DNA of 64,000 nt, taken from positions 2,567,001 through 2,631,000 of the forward strand of contig CP051235.1 of NCBI GenBank assembly GCA_017794705.1, written 5' to 3'. The position numbers and the translations under genes were made by a program. Shown here in pieces: positions 52,305-62,111 of the stretch. The notes below the pieces were generated by a model. The model made no database searches. It had not been told where the DNA came from and saw only the letters and a list, made by a program, of their open reading frames with translations. Numbering within the stretch: the stretch's first letter is position 1; every line of letters begins with the position of its first letter. The stretch is from Devosia sp. (GTDB lineage: Bacteria; Pseudomonadota; Alphaproteobacteria; Rhizobiales; Devosiaceae).

Positions 52305-53991
52305 TCTCTTCGGGATGCTGCTGCGCATATTCCTCACGCAGCTCTTTTTTCGACAGTTTGCCGACCAGGGTCTTGGGCAGTTCATCCTTGAAGATGAACT
52401 CCTTTGGCATTTCGATCTTGGAAAGTTCGCCGGACAGGAAGGTCTTGAGTTCGGCGGCGGTAACGGAGTGGCCCTCTTTCAGCTTGATGAAGGCGACGGG
52501 CGCCTCGCCGCGATAGCCGTCCTTGACGCCGATGACATTGCATTCGTCGACAGCTTCATGACGATAAAGCGCTTCCTCGATGGAGCGTGGATAGACGTTG
52601 AAGCCCGAACAGATGATCAGGTCGGAAATACGGTCAACAAGAAACACGTAGCCGTCCTCATCAACATAGCCTACGTCGCCGGTGCGGAAATAGCCGTCGA
52701 TGAATGCCGCTTCGGTGGCGTCGGGACGGTTGTAGTATCCGGTCATGACCTGCGGACCCTTGGTGACCAGTTCGCCACGCTCGCCAGGCTCGACCTGTTT
52801 TGAGGGGTCCTCGAGATCGATGAATTTCACGTCGGTTGCCGGCAGCGGCATGCCGATGGACATGGGCTTTGAGAGGACCCGCAGCGCGGCGCAACACACG
52901 ACGGGTGAGCACTCGGTCAGCCCATAGCCCTCGGCCAGCAGTGCCGGAGATACTTTTTTGAACTCGGTGCGCGTTTCGTCGGCCAGAGCCGCGCCACCGG
53001 AAATGGCGACTTCGAGGCTTTCGAAATGCTCCGGCTTGACGGTGCGGTTGGTGGCGATGGCGTGCAGCAAGGTTGGCACGGCGGGAAGGATGTTGGGCCT
53101 GGTGCGCACGAAAAGATCGATCAGCGCCTTCATTTCAAATCTCGGCAGCATGACGACCTGGGCGCCGTTGCCGAGCGGCACGTTCATGCACACGGTCATG
53201 CCGAAGATGTGGAAGAAGGGCAGGATGGCGACCACCTTGGAAGGCGGATAGAAAATGCCGCATCCCCACTTGTCGATCTGGTCGACGTTTGCGGCAATGT
53301 TGGCGTGGGTCAAAAGGGCGCCCTTGGGCAAACCGGTGGTGCCGCCGGTATATTGCTGAACGGCCACGTCCTTCTGCGGATCGATTTTGGCCGGTTCCGG
53401 GGCATGTCCGGCCTCGACCAGATCCTTGAACCAGACAGTGTCGGCGGGCATGTGGGCCAGGTCACCGCGCTTGGCGATGGAAAAGAGCAGCTTCTTTACC
53501 GTCGGCAGGGCGTCGGGGAAGTGGCAGATGATCAGCTGCTTGACGTGGCCGGCCTTGTGCAGTTCCGCGGCCTTTTCGTGGATGACCTTGAGATCGAGGG
53601 TAATCAGAATGTCGGCGCCGGCGTGGGAGGTGATGTGGCTGAGTTCGCGCACCGAATAGAGCGGGTTGCAATTGACCACCGTGCCCCCGGCCAACAGCAC
53701 CGCATAATAGGCGACCGGGAAGAAAGGCGTGTTGGGCAGCATGAGCGCGACACGGCTTCCCTTGGTCACGCCGTACTGTTTCTGAAGGGCGCCGGCGAGC
53801 GCGTGGATCTGGCTTTTCAGCGACCCGAAGCTTGTGGTTGAGCCCAGAAAATCGAGCGCGGTTGCTTCGGGGTCCAGATCGCACGCCTTGAGCACCTGCT
53901 CATGCACGGGCGTGGTGTTAATGGGAACGTCCCATTCAATGCCTTCCGGGTAGTTATTGACCCACGGGCGATAGGGCGCATCTGTCGTCAT
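52285..53991 (-). CDS. fadD: long-chain-fatty-acid-CoA ligase
   Basis: 568 aa from the ATG at 53991 with GGAGGAG upstream. Activates fatty acids to acyl-CoA with ATP. The AMP-binding P-loop is QYTGGTTGLPKGALLTHAN, the A5 motif EGYGLTECSPVV, the A7/A8 region YFRTGDVGYVDEDGYVFLVD followed by the hinge DRISDLIICSGFNVYPRSIE, and the catalytic A10 Lys in LPKTLVGKLSKKEL. First gene of the leftward unit fadD-merR, divergent from fadE across a 285-bp region with two palindromic operators. Confidence 0.95.
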   Translation of the reverse strand: MTTDAPYRPWVNNYPEGIEWDVPINTTPVHEQVLKACDLDPEATALDFLGSTTSFGSLKSQIHALAGALQKQYGVTKGSRVALMLPNTPFFPVAYYAVLLAGGTVVNCNPLYSVRELSHITSHAGADILITLDLKVIHEKAAELHKAGHVKQLIICHFPDALPTVKKLLFSIAKRGDLAHMPADTVWFKDLVEAGHAPEPAKIDPQKDVAVQQYTGGTTGLPKGALLTHANIAANVDQIDKWGCGIFYPPSKVVAILPFFHIFGMTVCMNVPLGNGAQVVMLPRFEMKALIDLFVRTRPNILPAVPTLLHAIATNRTVKPEHFESLEVAISGGAALADETRTEFKKVSPALLAEGYGLTECSPVVCCAALRVLSKPMSIGMPLPATDVKFIDLEDPSKQVEPGERGELVTKGPQVMTGYYNRPDATEAAFIDGYFRTGDVGYVDEDGYVFLVDRISDLIICSGFNVYPRSIEEALYRHEAVDECNVIGVKDGYRGEAPVAFIKLKEGHSVTAAELKTFLSGELSKIEMPKEFIFKDELPKTLVGKLSKKELREEYAQQHPEENEETSE

Positions 53992-54036
53992 TGATAGCTC
54001 CTCCCAGGCAACCAACCTGTCAACTATTTCACGGCC

Positions 54037-54051
54037 TTACGTTAACGTCAA
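54037..54051. promoter_or_regulatory. operator-like palindrome proximal to fadD
   Basis: TTACGTTAACGTCAA shares the ACGTTAACGT core with the perfect palindrome at 54188-54211. It lies 46 bp before the fadD ATG; probable MerR-family operator. Confidence 0.6.
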
Positions 54052-54187
54052 ACCTCTGCCGCAAAGTTTTGCAAGGCAAACTCATATGGCCAAGGGGCAC
54101 CCGCTGACGTAAAGTTGCTTGCCGGGCCGGGAGAGCCGAATTTGCGAAGTCCTGTCGCGGATGCCAGCTTGCGTCAGGCCGGGGCGG

Positions 54188-54211
54188 ATGGTTGACGTTA
54201 ACGTCAACCAT
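54188..54211. promoter_or_regulatory. 24-bp perfect palindrome proximal to fadE
   Basis: A 24-bp uninterrupted perfect palindrome with core TTGACGTTAACGTCAA, flanked by ATGG/CCAT. It lies 65 bp before the fadE ATG. It resembles the symmetrical sites of LiuR-type MerR regulators, which fits the merR gene in the divergent operon. Confidence 0.75.
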
Positions 54212-54276
54212 GTTGTAGTTGAGGCATCAACGTTCCGGTGTGCCCGACACGCCCGAACCGGATTGCGGAGTTGATC

Positions 54277-56745
54277 ATGGTATTCATCGCTCTTCTTGTC
54301 ATTGCCGTGGCCGGGTTTGTGCTGGCCTACCACCGCACGCCGATCTGGCTGTGGGCGGCAGTGGCGCTGCTTTTGGGCATGATCGGCATGCTGGTGTTTG
54401 GTGCCAGTGGCGCGGTGGCCTGGACGCTGGCGGTCTTGCCGGCTGTGATCCTGGGCCTTTTTTCAATTCCGCTTTTCCGCCGTCAGGTTTTGACCGGTCC
54501 GGCCTTTGACATGGTGCGCAAGATCCTGCCGCGGGTCAGCCGCACCGAGCAGGAAGCGCTGGACGCGGGCACAGTTGGCTGGGATGCCGACTTGTTTTCG
54601 GGCCGGCCAAACTGGGATCATCTGCTCAAGATTCGCGGACTGACCCTGACCGAAGAGGAACAGGATTTCCTCGATGGTCCGGTCAATGAATTGTGCAAGC
54701 TGATCGATGACTGGGACACGCGGCACAACCGCGCCGACCTGTCGCCGGAGGCCTGGAAATACATGAAGGACAAGGGTTTCCTCGGCATGCTGATTGCCAA
54801 GGAGCATGGCGGTCTCGGATTTTCGGCGCAGGCGCAGTCGATGGTCGTGTCCAAGATTTCGAGCCGCTCGGTGGCCGCCGGTATCACGGTGATGGTGCCC
54901 AATTCATTGGGGCCGGGCGAGCTTTTAGAAAAGTACGGTACCGGCGCCCAGAAGGAAAAGTATCTGCAACGCCTCGCCAAGGGGCAGGAAGTGCCGTGCT
55001 TCGCGCTGACCGGGCCGCATTCGGGCTCGGATGCGGCAGGCATGCGCGATGTGGGTGTGGTCACACACGGCATGCATAACGGCGAGCGCGTTCTGGGCGT
55101 GCGGCTGAATTTCGACAAGCGCTACATTACGCTGGCGCCGGTGGCGACGCTGGTGGGCCTCGCTTTTGATCTGCACGACCCGGAAAACCATCTCGGCAAG
55201 GGCGAGCGCGTAGGCATCACGCTGGCGCTGATCCCCGCCGATCACCCCGGTGTGGAAATCGGTCGGCGCCACTATCCGGCACGCTCGGCCTTCATGAACG
55301 GCCCGATCAAGGGCGAAGACGTGTTCGTGCCGCTCGACTACCTGATCGGTGGCACCGAATATGCCGGGCAGGGCTGGCGCATGCTGATGGAGTGTCTGGC
55401 GACGGGCCGGGCGATTTCGCTGCCTGCGATCGGCTCTGTGTCGATCAAGGCCATGCTGCGGGTGACGAGTGCCTATGCCCGCATCCGCCGCCAGTTCGGC
55501 ATTCCCATCGGGCTGATGGAAGGCGTGGCGGAGCCGATCGCCCGCATGGTCAAGTCGGCCTACATGTTCGAAGGCGCGCGGGCGCTGACCGCTTCGATGG
55601 TCGACGAGGGCCAGAAGCCGGCGGTGATTTCGGCGCTGTTGAAGTATCAGACGACCGAAGCGATGCGGTCGCGTTACGACGATGCCATGGACGTGCATGG
55701 TGGCCGCGCGGTGCAGGACGGACCGTCGAACTATCTGTTTTCGGGTTATCAGACGACGCCGGTGGCGATCACCGTCGAGGGCGCCAATATCCTGACGCGC
55801 ACGCTGATCACCTTCGCGCAGGGCGCGCTCAGGGCGCATCCCTATCTTTATTCAGAAATATCCGCGGCGCAGATGGAGAACCGCCGCGAAGGCATCAAGG
55901 CGTTCGACAAGGCGTTCGCCGGGCACGTTTCCTTCATGCTGGGCAACATCACCGGCAGTTTCTGGCATGCGATCAGCTTTGGCCGTTTTGCCTCGACGCC
56001 GTTTGATCACCAGCTGGCGCACTGGTACCGGCAGTTGCATCGCTATGCCCAACACTTCGCACTGATCGGGGACTGGACCGTGGTGTTCCTGGGCGGTGAC
56101 CTGAAGCGCAAGCAGCGCCTGTCGGGCCGGATGGCGGATGCGCTTTCCGAACTCTATTTCCTGTCGACCACGCTGAAGCGCTGGGAAGATGACGGGCGGA
56201 TCGAGGAAGATTTGCCGATCATCGAGGCCATCGGGCGCGACCGGGTGGCGGCAATCGAATCGCATCTGACGTCGGTCATCGACAATTTTCCCAACACAGC
56301 GATGCGGCTGGCCATGCGATTCCTGGTGTTCCCGCTGGGGCGCCGCGCCAAAGGGTCGAGCGATCGCGAGAATTTCCGGCTTGGCCGAGCAGTGCTGGAG
56401 CCGTCGGCGCAACGCGACCGGCTGACGCGTGGGGTGTTTGTTACCCATGACATTTCGCAGCCGACTGGTGTTTTGGAAGACGCGCTGGTCAAGGTCGTGC
56501 GGGTGGCCGAGATTGAAAAGAAATTCGTCCGGGCGCTCAAGAAGGGCGAAATCTCGCAGCGGCTCGACCGTGACGCCATCACTGATGCGGTGGAAGCCAA
56601 GATACTTACAAATGAAGAAGCCGGTTTCCTAAGGCTTGCCGACGAGGCCACCGAGGCGGCGATCGCGGTCGATGATTTTGATCCTTCAGAACTGGCCCGC
56701 CAGAACCTGCCGGCCAAGGGCAAACACACGCAGGCCGCCGAATAG
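54277..56745 (+). CDS. fadE: acyl-CoA dehydrogenase FadE
   Basis: 822 aa from the ATG at 54277 with GGAG six bases upstream (E. coli FadE is 814 aa). Three N-terminal hydrophobic spans (about 2-20, 26-48 and 50-68) precede the FAD-dependent dehydrogenase domain: PCFALTGPHSGSDAAGM, ARSAFMNGPIKGEDVFVPLD, and the C-terminal helical domain with ATGRAISLPAIGSVS and DVHGGRAVQDGPSNYLFSGY. It catalyses the first oxidation of beta-oxidation and passes electrons to ETF. First gene of fadE-fadB-fadA. Confidence 0.95.
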   Translation: MVFIALLVIAVAGFVLAYHRTPIWLWAAVALLLGMIGMLVFGASGAVAWTLAVLPAVILGLFSIPLFRRQVLTGPAFDMVRKILPRVSRTEQEALDAGTVGWDADLFSGRPNWDHLLKIRGLTLTEEEQDFLDGPVNELCKLIDDWDTRHNRADLSPEAWKYMKDKGFLGMLIAKEHGGLGFSAQAQSMVVSKISSRSVAAGITVMVPNSLGPGELLEKYGTGAQKEKYLQRLAKGQEVPCFALTGPHSGSDAAGMRDVGVVTHGMHNGERVLGVRLNFDKRYITLAPVATLVGLAFDLHDPENHLGKGERVGITLALIPADHPGVEIGRRHYPARSAFMNGPIKGEDVFVPLDYLIGGTEYAGQGWRMLMECLATGRAISLPAIGSVSIKAMLRVTSAYARIRRQFGIPIGLMEGVAEPIARMVKSAYMFEGARALTASMVDEGQKPAVISALLKYQTTEAMRSRYDDAMDVHGGRAVQDGPSNYLFSGYQTTPVAITVEGANILTRTLITFAQGALRAHPYLYSEISAAQMENRREGIKAFDKAFAGHVSFMLGNITGSFWHAISFGRFASTPFDHQLAHWYRQLHRYAQHFALIGDWTVVFLGGDLKRKQRLSGRMADALSELYFLSTTLKRWEDDGRIEEDLPIIEAIGRDRVAAIESHLTSVIDNFPNTAMRLAMRFLVFPLGRRAKGSSDRENFRLGRAVLEPSAQRDRLTRGVFVTHDISQPTGVLEDALVKVVRVAEIEKKFVRALKKGEISQRLDRDAITDAVEAKILTNEEAGFLRLADEATEAAIAVDDFDPSELARQNLPAKGKHTQAAE

Positions 56746-56797
56746 GAAGAAGTGAATTTGGCCTGCTGCGAAGCGCCGGGCCAGAGGGAGAGAAAAT

Positions 56798-58810
56798 TTG
56801 GCCGCGACATCAACGCCGACCAAGACAGACAAGCCGCAACCGCCGCAACCGGTTTTGCCCAAGCTGAAGCACTGGCGCTTCGAGATCGATATCGAGCATA
56901 TCGGCTGGCTGACCATCGACAATCAGTCCGGGCCGGTGAACACGCTTGGCAGCGAGGCGATCACCGAACTGGAAAAACTGGTGGCGCGGTTCGAGGATCT
57001 CGCCGCTTCCGATGAGTTGGTGGGAGTGGTCCTGCTGTCCGGCAAGGACAGCGGCTTTATTGCTGGCGCCGACATTTCCGAGTTCGACAATATGGTCGAT
57101 GCGCCGGTGCTGACGGCGGCGCTCAACCGCACCCACGCGCTGTTTGAGCGCATCGAGCGGCTGGCTGTTCCGTTTGTTTCAGGCATCCACGGGTTCTGCC
57201 TTGGCGGCGGGCTGGAACTGGCATTGGCCACGCATTACCGGATTGCCGTCAACGACGACAAAACCCGGTTGGGATTTCCTGAGGTGAACCTGGGGATTTT
57301 TCCCGGCTTCGGCGGCACGGGCCGCTCGATCGAGGTCGCGGGGCCGGTGCCCGCCATGCAGTTGATGCTCACCGGGCGCCCGGTTCGCGCCGGCGCGGCG
57401 CGGGGCATGGGGCTGGTCGACAAGCTGGTCAGCCATCGCGACCAGTTGCGCTGGGAAGGCCGCAAGGCGGTGCTGGCCAAGAAACATGCGCAACGTGCGG
57501 GGTTCATGAAGCGGGTGATGGCGATGGGGCCGCTTCGTGGCTATGTTGCCAACCAGATGCGCCAACAGGCGGCAAAGAAGGCCAACAAGCTTCACTATCC
57601 GGCGCCCTACGGGCTGATCGATCTGTTCGAGCGGCATGGCGATGATCCGGTGGCCATGCGCAGGGGCGAGATCGCGGGCTTCGTGCCGTTGATGGCAACC
57701 GAAACCGCTACCAATCTGCGCCGGCTGTTTTTCCTCACCGAAGGTCTGAAAAAGCAGGGCGTGCGCGGCGCCGACAAGCCGGAGTTCCGGCGGGTGCACG
57801 TCATTGGTGCCGGGGTTATGGGTGGCGATATCGCCGCCTGGTGCGCCTATCGCGGCATGGCAGTAACGCTTCAGGACCTCGACATGGAGCGCGTTCAGCC
57901 GGCGCTAGATCGGGCCAAGGGCCTGTTCAAGAAGCGGCTGAAAAAGAAACAGGCGGTCAATGCCGCCCTGTCGCGGCTGGAAGCCGATGTCGAGGGCAAG
58001 GGCGTGGCCCGCGCCGATGTGATCATTGAGGCGGTGGTCGAAAACCTCGATATCAAGCGCAAGATTTTCTCGGAAGTTGAAGTGAAGGCCAAGCCCACGG
58101 CGGTGCTTGCCTCAAACACTTCCTCAATCGAACTTGAACGGATCGCCGAGGGTCTGAAAGACCCATCCCGGCTGATCGGGCTGCATTTCTTCAATCCGGT
58201 TGCGCAGTTGCCGCTGGTCGAAGTCATCCGGTCAAATCTCAACGACGACAAGGCGGTGGCGATCGGCTGTTCGTTTGCGACCGCAATTTCCAAGAGCTCC
58301 GTCGTGGTCAAAAGCGCACCCGGCTTCTTGGTCAACCGAGTGCTGATGCCCTACATGCTGGGCGCAGTGAACCGGCTGGAACAGGGGGAAAAGCCCGAAG
58401 TGCTCGATGCGGCGGCAGTCGCTTTCGGAATGCCGATGGGGCCGATTGAACTGATGGACGTGGTCGGGCTCGATATCGGGCGCAACGTGGCGACGGAACT
58501 GGGCCATGAGGTTCCCGAGGACAGCCGCTTCGCCAAGCTTCTCGCCGAGGGTCACCTCGGCCGGAAGACCGGGCGCGGCTTTTACCGCTGGAACAAGGGC
58601 AAGGCGCAGAAATCGGGTTCACCGGACCGCGCCAACCTTCACGAACTGGGCCGTGACCTCGTCAAGCCGCTGGTCGATGCCTGCGAGGTTTGCGTGGCCG
58701 AAGGCGTGGTCGCCTCGGCGGACCTGGCGGATGTCGGCGTCATCTTGGGCACCGGTTTTGCGCCCTTCCTCGGCGGGCCGCTGACCGCCCGCAAACACGG
58801 CAAGGCATAG
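56798..58810 (+). CDS. fadB: beta-oxidation multifunctional enzyme: enoyl-CoA hydratase/3-hydroxyacyl-CoA dehydrogenase
   Basis: 670 aa from a TTG with GGGAG upstream. The crotonase domain (about 35-220) has SGKDSGFIAGADISEF (oxyanion hole) and GFCLGGGLELALATHYRIA, with catalytic-Glu segment LGFPEVNLGIFPGFGGT. The dehydrogenase domain (about 327-640) has the NAD-binding VIGAGVMGGDIAAWCAYRG, active-site IGLHFFNPVAQLPLVEVI and APGFLVNRVLMPYM. The subunit is shorter than E. coli FadB (729 aa). Gene symbol fadB is chosen by role; fadJ would also be defensible. It starts 52 bp after fadE; fadA follows after 9 bp. Confidence 0.93.
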   Translation: MAATSTPTKTDKPQPPQPVLPKLKHWRFEIDIEHIGWLTIDNQSGPVNTLGSEAITELEKLVARFEDLAASDELVGVVLLSGKDSGFIAGADISEFDNMVDAPVLTAALNRTHALFERIERLAVPFVSGIHGFCLGGGLELALATHYRIAVNDDKTRLGFPEVNLGIFPGFGGTGRSIEVAGPVPAMQLMLTGRPVRAGAARGMGLVDKLVSHRDQLRWEGRKAVLAKKHAQRAGFMKRVMAMGPLRGYVANQMRQQAAKKANKLHYPAPYGLIDLFERHGDDPVAMRRGEIAGFVPLMATETATNLRRLFFLTEGLKKQGVRGADKPEFRRVHVIGAGVMGGDIAAWCAYRGMAVTLQDLDMERVQPALDRAKGLFKKRLKKKQAVNAALSRLEADVEGKGVARADVIIEAVVENLDIKRKIFSEVEVKAKPTAVLASNTSSIELERIAEGLKDPSRLIGLHFFNPVAQLPLVEVIRSNLNDDKAVAIGCSFATAISKSSVVVKSAPGFLVNRVLMPYMLGAVNRLEQGEKPEVLDAAAVAFGMPMGPIELMDVVGLDIGRNVATELGHEVPEDSRFAKLLAEGHLGRKTGRGFYRWNKGKAQKSGSPDRANLHELGRDLVKPLVDACEVCVAEGVVASADLADVGVILGTGFAPFLGGPLTARKHGKA

Positions 58811-58819
58811 GAACAGATC

Positions 58820-60112
58820 ATGGCAGCACCAGAGACAAAATTGCGCCGGATCGCCATTGTGGGCAGTGCCCGCGTGCCGTTTCAGCGCGCCTACACAGGC
58901 TATGAAGACGAGACCAATCTGAGCCTGATGACCGGCGCCTTGACGGGGCTGGTTGCCAAATATGGGCTCAAGGGTCAACGGATCGGCGAGGTGATGGGCG
59001 GTGCGGTGATCAACCACTCGCGCGATTTCAACATCGCCCGCGAGTCCCTGCTCAACGCCGGCCTGTCGCCCAACACGCCGGGCACGACGCTGCAAATTGC
59101 TTGCGGCACGAGCCTGCAGGCGGCGATCACGCTGGGCGCCAAGATCGCCACTGGCGAGATTGACAGTGGCATTGCGGTGGGCAGCGACATCGTTTCCGAC
59201 AGTCCGATCGTGTTCGGCAACAAGTTCCAGCACCGGTTGCTGAAACTCAGCCGGGCCCGCTCGCTGGGCGAACGGCTGGGGGTGTTCAAGGGGTTCTCAT
59301 TTGGCGAGTTGGCGCCGGTTGCGCCCTCTGTCAACGAACCTCGGACCGGTCTGTCCATGGGTCAACACTGCGAACTCATGGCGCGCGAGTGGGGCATCAC
59401 CCGCGAGGCGCAGGATGCGTTTGCGCTTGCCAGTCATCTGAATGCCGCAAAGGCATATGATGAAGGGTTTCATGATGACCTGGTGGTGCCGCATGCCGGC
59501 ATTGTCAGGGACAATAATGTGCGCGCCGACACCAGCCTTGAAAAGATGTCGACGATGAAGCCGGCCTTCGACAGGAAATCGGGTCAAGGCACACTGACGG
59601 CAGGCAACTCCACACCGCTCACCGACGGTGCTTCCTCAGTGCTTCTGGCGTCTGAAGAGTGGGCGGCGGAACGCGGTCTGCCGGTCATCGGCTATCTGAC
59701 GATGGGGCAGGTTGCCGCCAATGATTTCGCGCATGGCGACGGGCTGCTGATGGCGCCGACGATTGCAGTCTCCGACATGCTGAACCGGGCCGGTCTGGGG
59801 TTCAAGGATTTCGATCTTTTCGAGCTGCACGAGGCGTTTGCCGCACAGGTGCTGTGCACGCTAAAGGCCTGGCAGGACAAGGAGTACTGCAAAACTGTGT
59901 TGGGCCGCAGCCGGGTGATGGGCAAGATCGATCCGGCAAAGATCAACATCAAGGGTTCAAGTCTCGCCTACGGTCATCCGTTCGCTGCAACCGGCGCCAG
60001 AATTCTGGGACATACCGCCAAGCTGCTGCAGGTCGAAAACAAGAATAGAGCGCTTATTTCCGTGTGTACCGCGGGTGGTATGGGTGTCGCGGCCATTGTT
60101 GAACGGACGTAA
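58820..60112 (+). CDS. fadA: acetyl-CoA C-acyltransferase (3-ketoacyl-CoA thiolase)
   Basis: 430 aa thiolase, a length closer to FadI (436 aa) than FadA (387 aa). The acyl-enzyme Cys is in TLQIACGTSLQAAI, the His of HEAFAAQVL and the GHPFAATGAR motif are present, and the second Cys is in CTAGGMGVAAIVERT. It completes the cycle by thiolysis of 3-ketoacyl-CoA. Last gene of the fadE-fadB-fadA unit, 9 bp after fadB and followed by a terminator. Confidence 0.95.
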   Translation: MAAPETKLRRIAIVGSARVPFQRAYTGYEDETNLSLMTGALTGLVAKYGLKGQRIGEVMGGAVINHSRDFNIARESLLNAGLSPNTPGTTLQIACGTSLQAAITLGAKIATGEIDSGIAVGSDIVSDSPIVFGNKFQHRLLKLSRARSLGERLGVFKGFSFGELAPVAPSVNEPRTGLSMGQHCELMAREWGITREAQDAFALASHLNAAKAYDEGFHDDLVVPHAGIVRDNNVRADTSLEKMSTMKPAFDRKSGQGTLTAGNSTPLTDGASSVLLASEEWAAERGLPVIGYLTMGQVAANDFAHGDGLLMAPTIAVSDMLNRAGLGFKDFDLFELHEAFAAQVLCTLKAWQDKEYCKTVLGRSRVMGKIDPAKINIKGSSLAYGHPFAATGARILGHTAKLLQVENKNRALISVCTAGGMGVAAIVERT

Positions 60113-60198
60113 GCGGAAAGGTGCTTGCCAAAGGGTAAGGGTTCTGAATAGGCTGGGTTCAGGAGCGGGCGTATTCAGCGCTCCGCTCACGCAAACAA

Positions 60199-60231
60199 GC
60201 CCGTCGGTGCCAGCCGCCGAACGGGCATTTT
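60199..60231 (+). terminator. terminator of the fad operon
   Basis: GCCCGT/ACGGGC stem extended by CGG/CCG inside, followed by ATTTTAA. It lies 86 bp after the fadA stop and before the opp promoter. Confidence 0.7.
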
Positions 60232-60258
60232 AAGTAAAACATATGGGAGAGTGGTCAT

Positions 60259-61896
60259 ATGACTAAACACACACTTCTTCGCAGCTCAGCGATTGCGCTG
60301 GGCGCGGCAAGCTTCGCGCTGCTCGGCACCTCGGCATTCGCTGCCATGGTACCGGCTGACGTGACGCTGGCCGAAGACCAGACGTTCACCTATCGCGTCC
60401 TCGACGAGCACAGCTCGGTCGACCCGCAGATCGTGGAAGACGTTTCGGGTTCTGAAATCGTCCGCGACCTGTTCGAGGGCCTGCTGAACCAGAACGCCGC
60501 CGGCGAATTGGTCCCGGGCGTTGCTGAAAGCTGGGAAGCCAACGAGGACAACACCCAGTGGACATTCACCTTGCGCGACAACGCGATGTGGTCCGACGGC
60601 ACCCCGGTCACTGCCGGTGACTTCGTCTACTCCTGGCGTCGCCTGATCGACCCGGAAACCGCTTCGCCTTACGCTTGGTTCGGTGAACTGATGTCCATCC
60701 AGGGCGCTGGCGCCATCATCAATGGCGAAGCTGCAACTGACACGCTCGGCGTTGAAGCCACCGACGATCACACGCTGGTGGTGAATCTGTCGGCTCCGCT
60801 GCCGTACTTCCCTGCCATGACCACGCATGCTTCGACCTTCCCCTCCCCGAGCTGGGTGATCGAAGAACACGGCGACGAGTGGACCCGTCCGGAAAACATC
60901 GTTTCCAACGGTGCCTATGTGCTGTCCGAGCATGTGCCGAACGAACGTTCCGTGCGCGTGCGCAACGACATGTATTGGGACAATGAGCACACCGTGATCG
61001 AGGAAGTGACCGCGCTGGTCATCAACGACGAAAACGTTGCCCTGACCCGCTACATGGCTGGCGAACTGGACCGCACCGAAGTGCCGACCGGTGAATTCCC
61101 GCGGTTGCAGGAAGAGTATCCGGACCAGGCCATTTCGTTCCCGCGCCTGTGTAACTACTACTACAACTTCAACCTCGGCCCGAACGGTCCGGAGGCCCTG
61201 CAGGACGTCCGCGTCCGTCAGGCTCTGAGCCTTGCCGTTGACCGCAATGTCATCACCGACCAGGTGCTGCAGGGTGGCCAGATCCCGGCTTACACGTTCA
61301 CACCGGGTTCGACGGCCAACTTCACGGTTCCGGATGTTCCGTTCGCCCAGATGACCCAGGCCGAGCGTGATGCCCGTGCCGTGGAACTTCTGGCCGAAGC
61401 TGGCTACGGTCCGGACAATCCGCTGACGCTGGACATCCTGTACAATACGTCTGATGCACACGCCGAAATCGCAACGGTGATGGCCCAGATGTGGACCCAG
61501 AAACTGGGCGTGCAGACCACACAGTCCAACATGGAATGGCAGACCTTCCTTGAGGTCCGCGGTGAAGGCGAATACGAAGTTTCGCGCGGCGCATGGTGCG
61601 GCGACTACAACGAAGCTTCCACGTTCCTTGACCTGCTGACGACGCCTTCGGGCTACAATGACGCGAAGTATTCCAACGAGGAAGTCGACGCGCTCATGCA
61701 GGAAGCCAAGACCATGTCCGATCCGAGTGCAAACTACACGCGCGTCGAAGAGATCGTGGCTGAAGAAATGCCGGTGATCCCGGTTTATCACTATGCTGGC
61801 GTTTACATGATGGATGAGGGCATCGTTCCGTCCTGGCCCGTCAACAACGTCGAGCAGAACTGGTACTCCAAAGACCTGTACCGGGTCGCTCAGTAA
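60259..61896 (+). CDS. oppA: oligopeptide ABC transporter substrate-binding protein
   Basis: 545 aa SBP of cluster C. Signal peptide ends at TSAFAAM (residue about 29). Family blocks are DPQIVEDVSGSEIVRDLFEG, WTFTLRDNAMWSDGTPVTAG followed by DFVYSWRRLIDP, RVRQALSLAVDRNVI and a C-terminal MPVIPVYHYAGVYM. The RNDMYWDN and RGAWCGDYNEASTFLDLL segments are typical of OppA/MppA. It binds oligopeptides in the periplasm. First gene of the opp operon; a hairpin directly after it probably lowers read-through so that the receptor is made in excess over the permeases. Confidence 0.95.
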   Translation: MTKHTLLRSSAIALGAASFALLGTSAFAAMVPADVTLAEDQTFTYRVLDEHSSVDPQIVEDVSGSEIVRDLFEGLLNQNAAGELVPGVAESWEANEDNTQWTFTLRDNAMWSDGTPVTAGDFVYSWRRLIDPETASPYAWFGELMSIQGAGAIINGEAATDTLGVEATDDHTLVVNLSAPLPYFPAMTTHASTFPSPSWVIEEHGDEWTRPENIVSNGAYVLSEHVPNERSVRVRNDMYWDNEHTVIEEVTALVINDENVALTRYMAGELDRTEVPTGEFPRLQEEYPDQAISFPRLCNYYYNFNLGPNGPEALQDVRVRQALSLAVDRNVITDQVLQGGQIPAYTFTPGSTANFTVPDVPFAQMTQAERDARAVELLAEAGYGPDNPLTLDILYNTSDAHAEIATVMAQMWTQKLGVQTTQSNMEWQTFLEVRGEGEYEVSRGAWCGDYNEASTFLDLLTTPSGYNDAKYSNEEVDALMQEAKTMSDPSANYTRVEEIVAEEMPVIPVYHYAGVYMMDEGIVPSWPVNNVEQNWYSKDLYRVAQ

Positions 61897-61913
61897 GCAA
61901 TACGGCTAAACGG

Positions 61914-61938
61914 GGCCCCGCGCGCACAGCGCGGGGCC
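61914..61938 (+). terminator. intercistronic hairpin after oppA
   Basis: GGCCCCGCGC-acaca-type loop-GCGCGGGGCC, a 10-bp perfect stem 17 bp after the oppA stop, followed by TCAAGCTG and five T. It acts as an attenuator or 3' stabiliser; the remaining 170 bp to oppB show nothing else. Confidence 0.75.
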
Positions 61939-62111
61939 TCAAGCTGTTTTTCCGCGAGTGCGTCAATCGACCCCTTGCGGAAAGACCGCACTCAGGCCAG
62001 TGCAATGCGCGCGCGCGTTCCATCGCTGTCATCTGTTGATCTGCAGCGGGCTTCAAGTGGGGAAGCCATACGGAAAGCTGACGCGGGCTCTGGCGTAAAA
62101 GGTCCAGCGAC

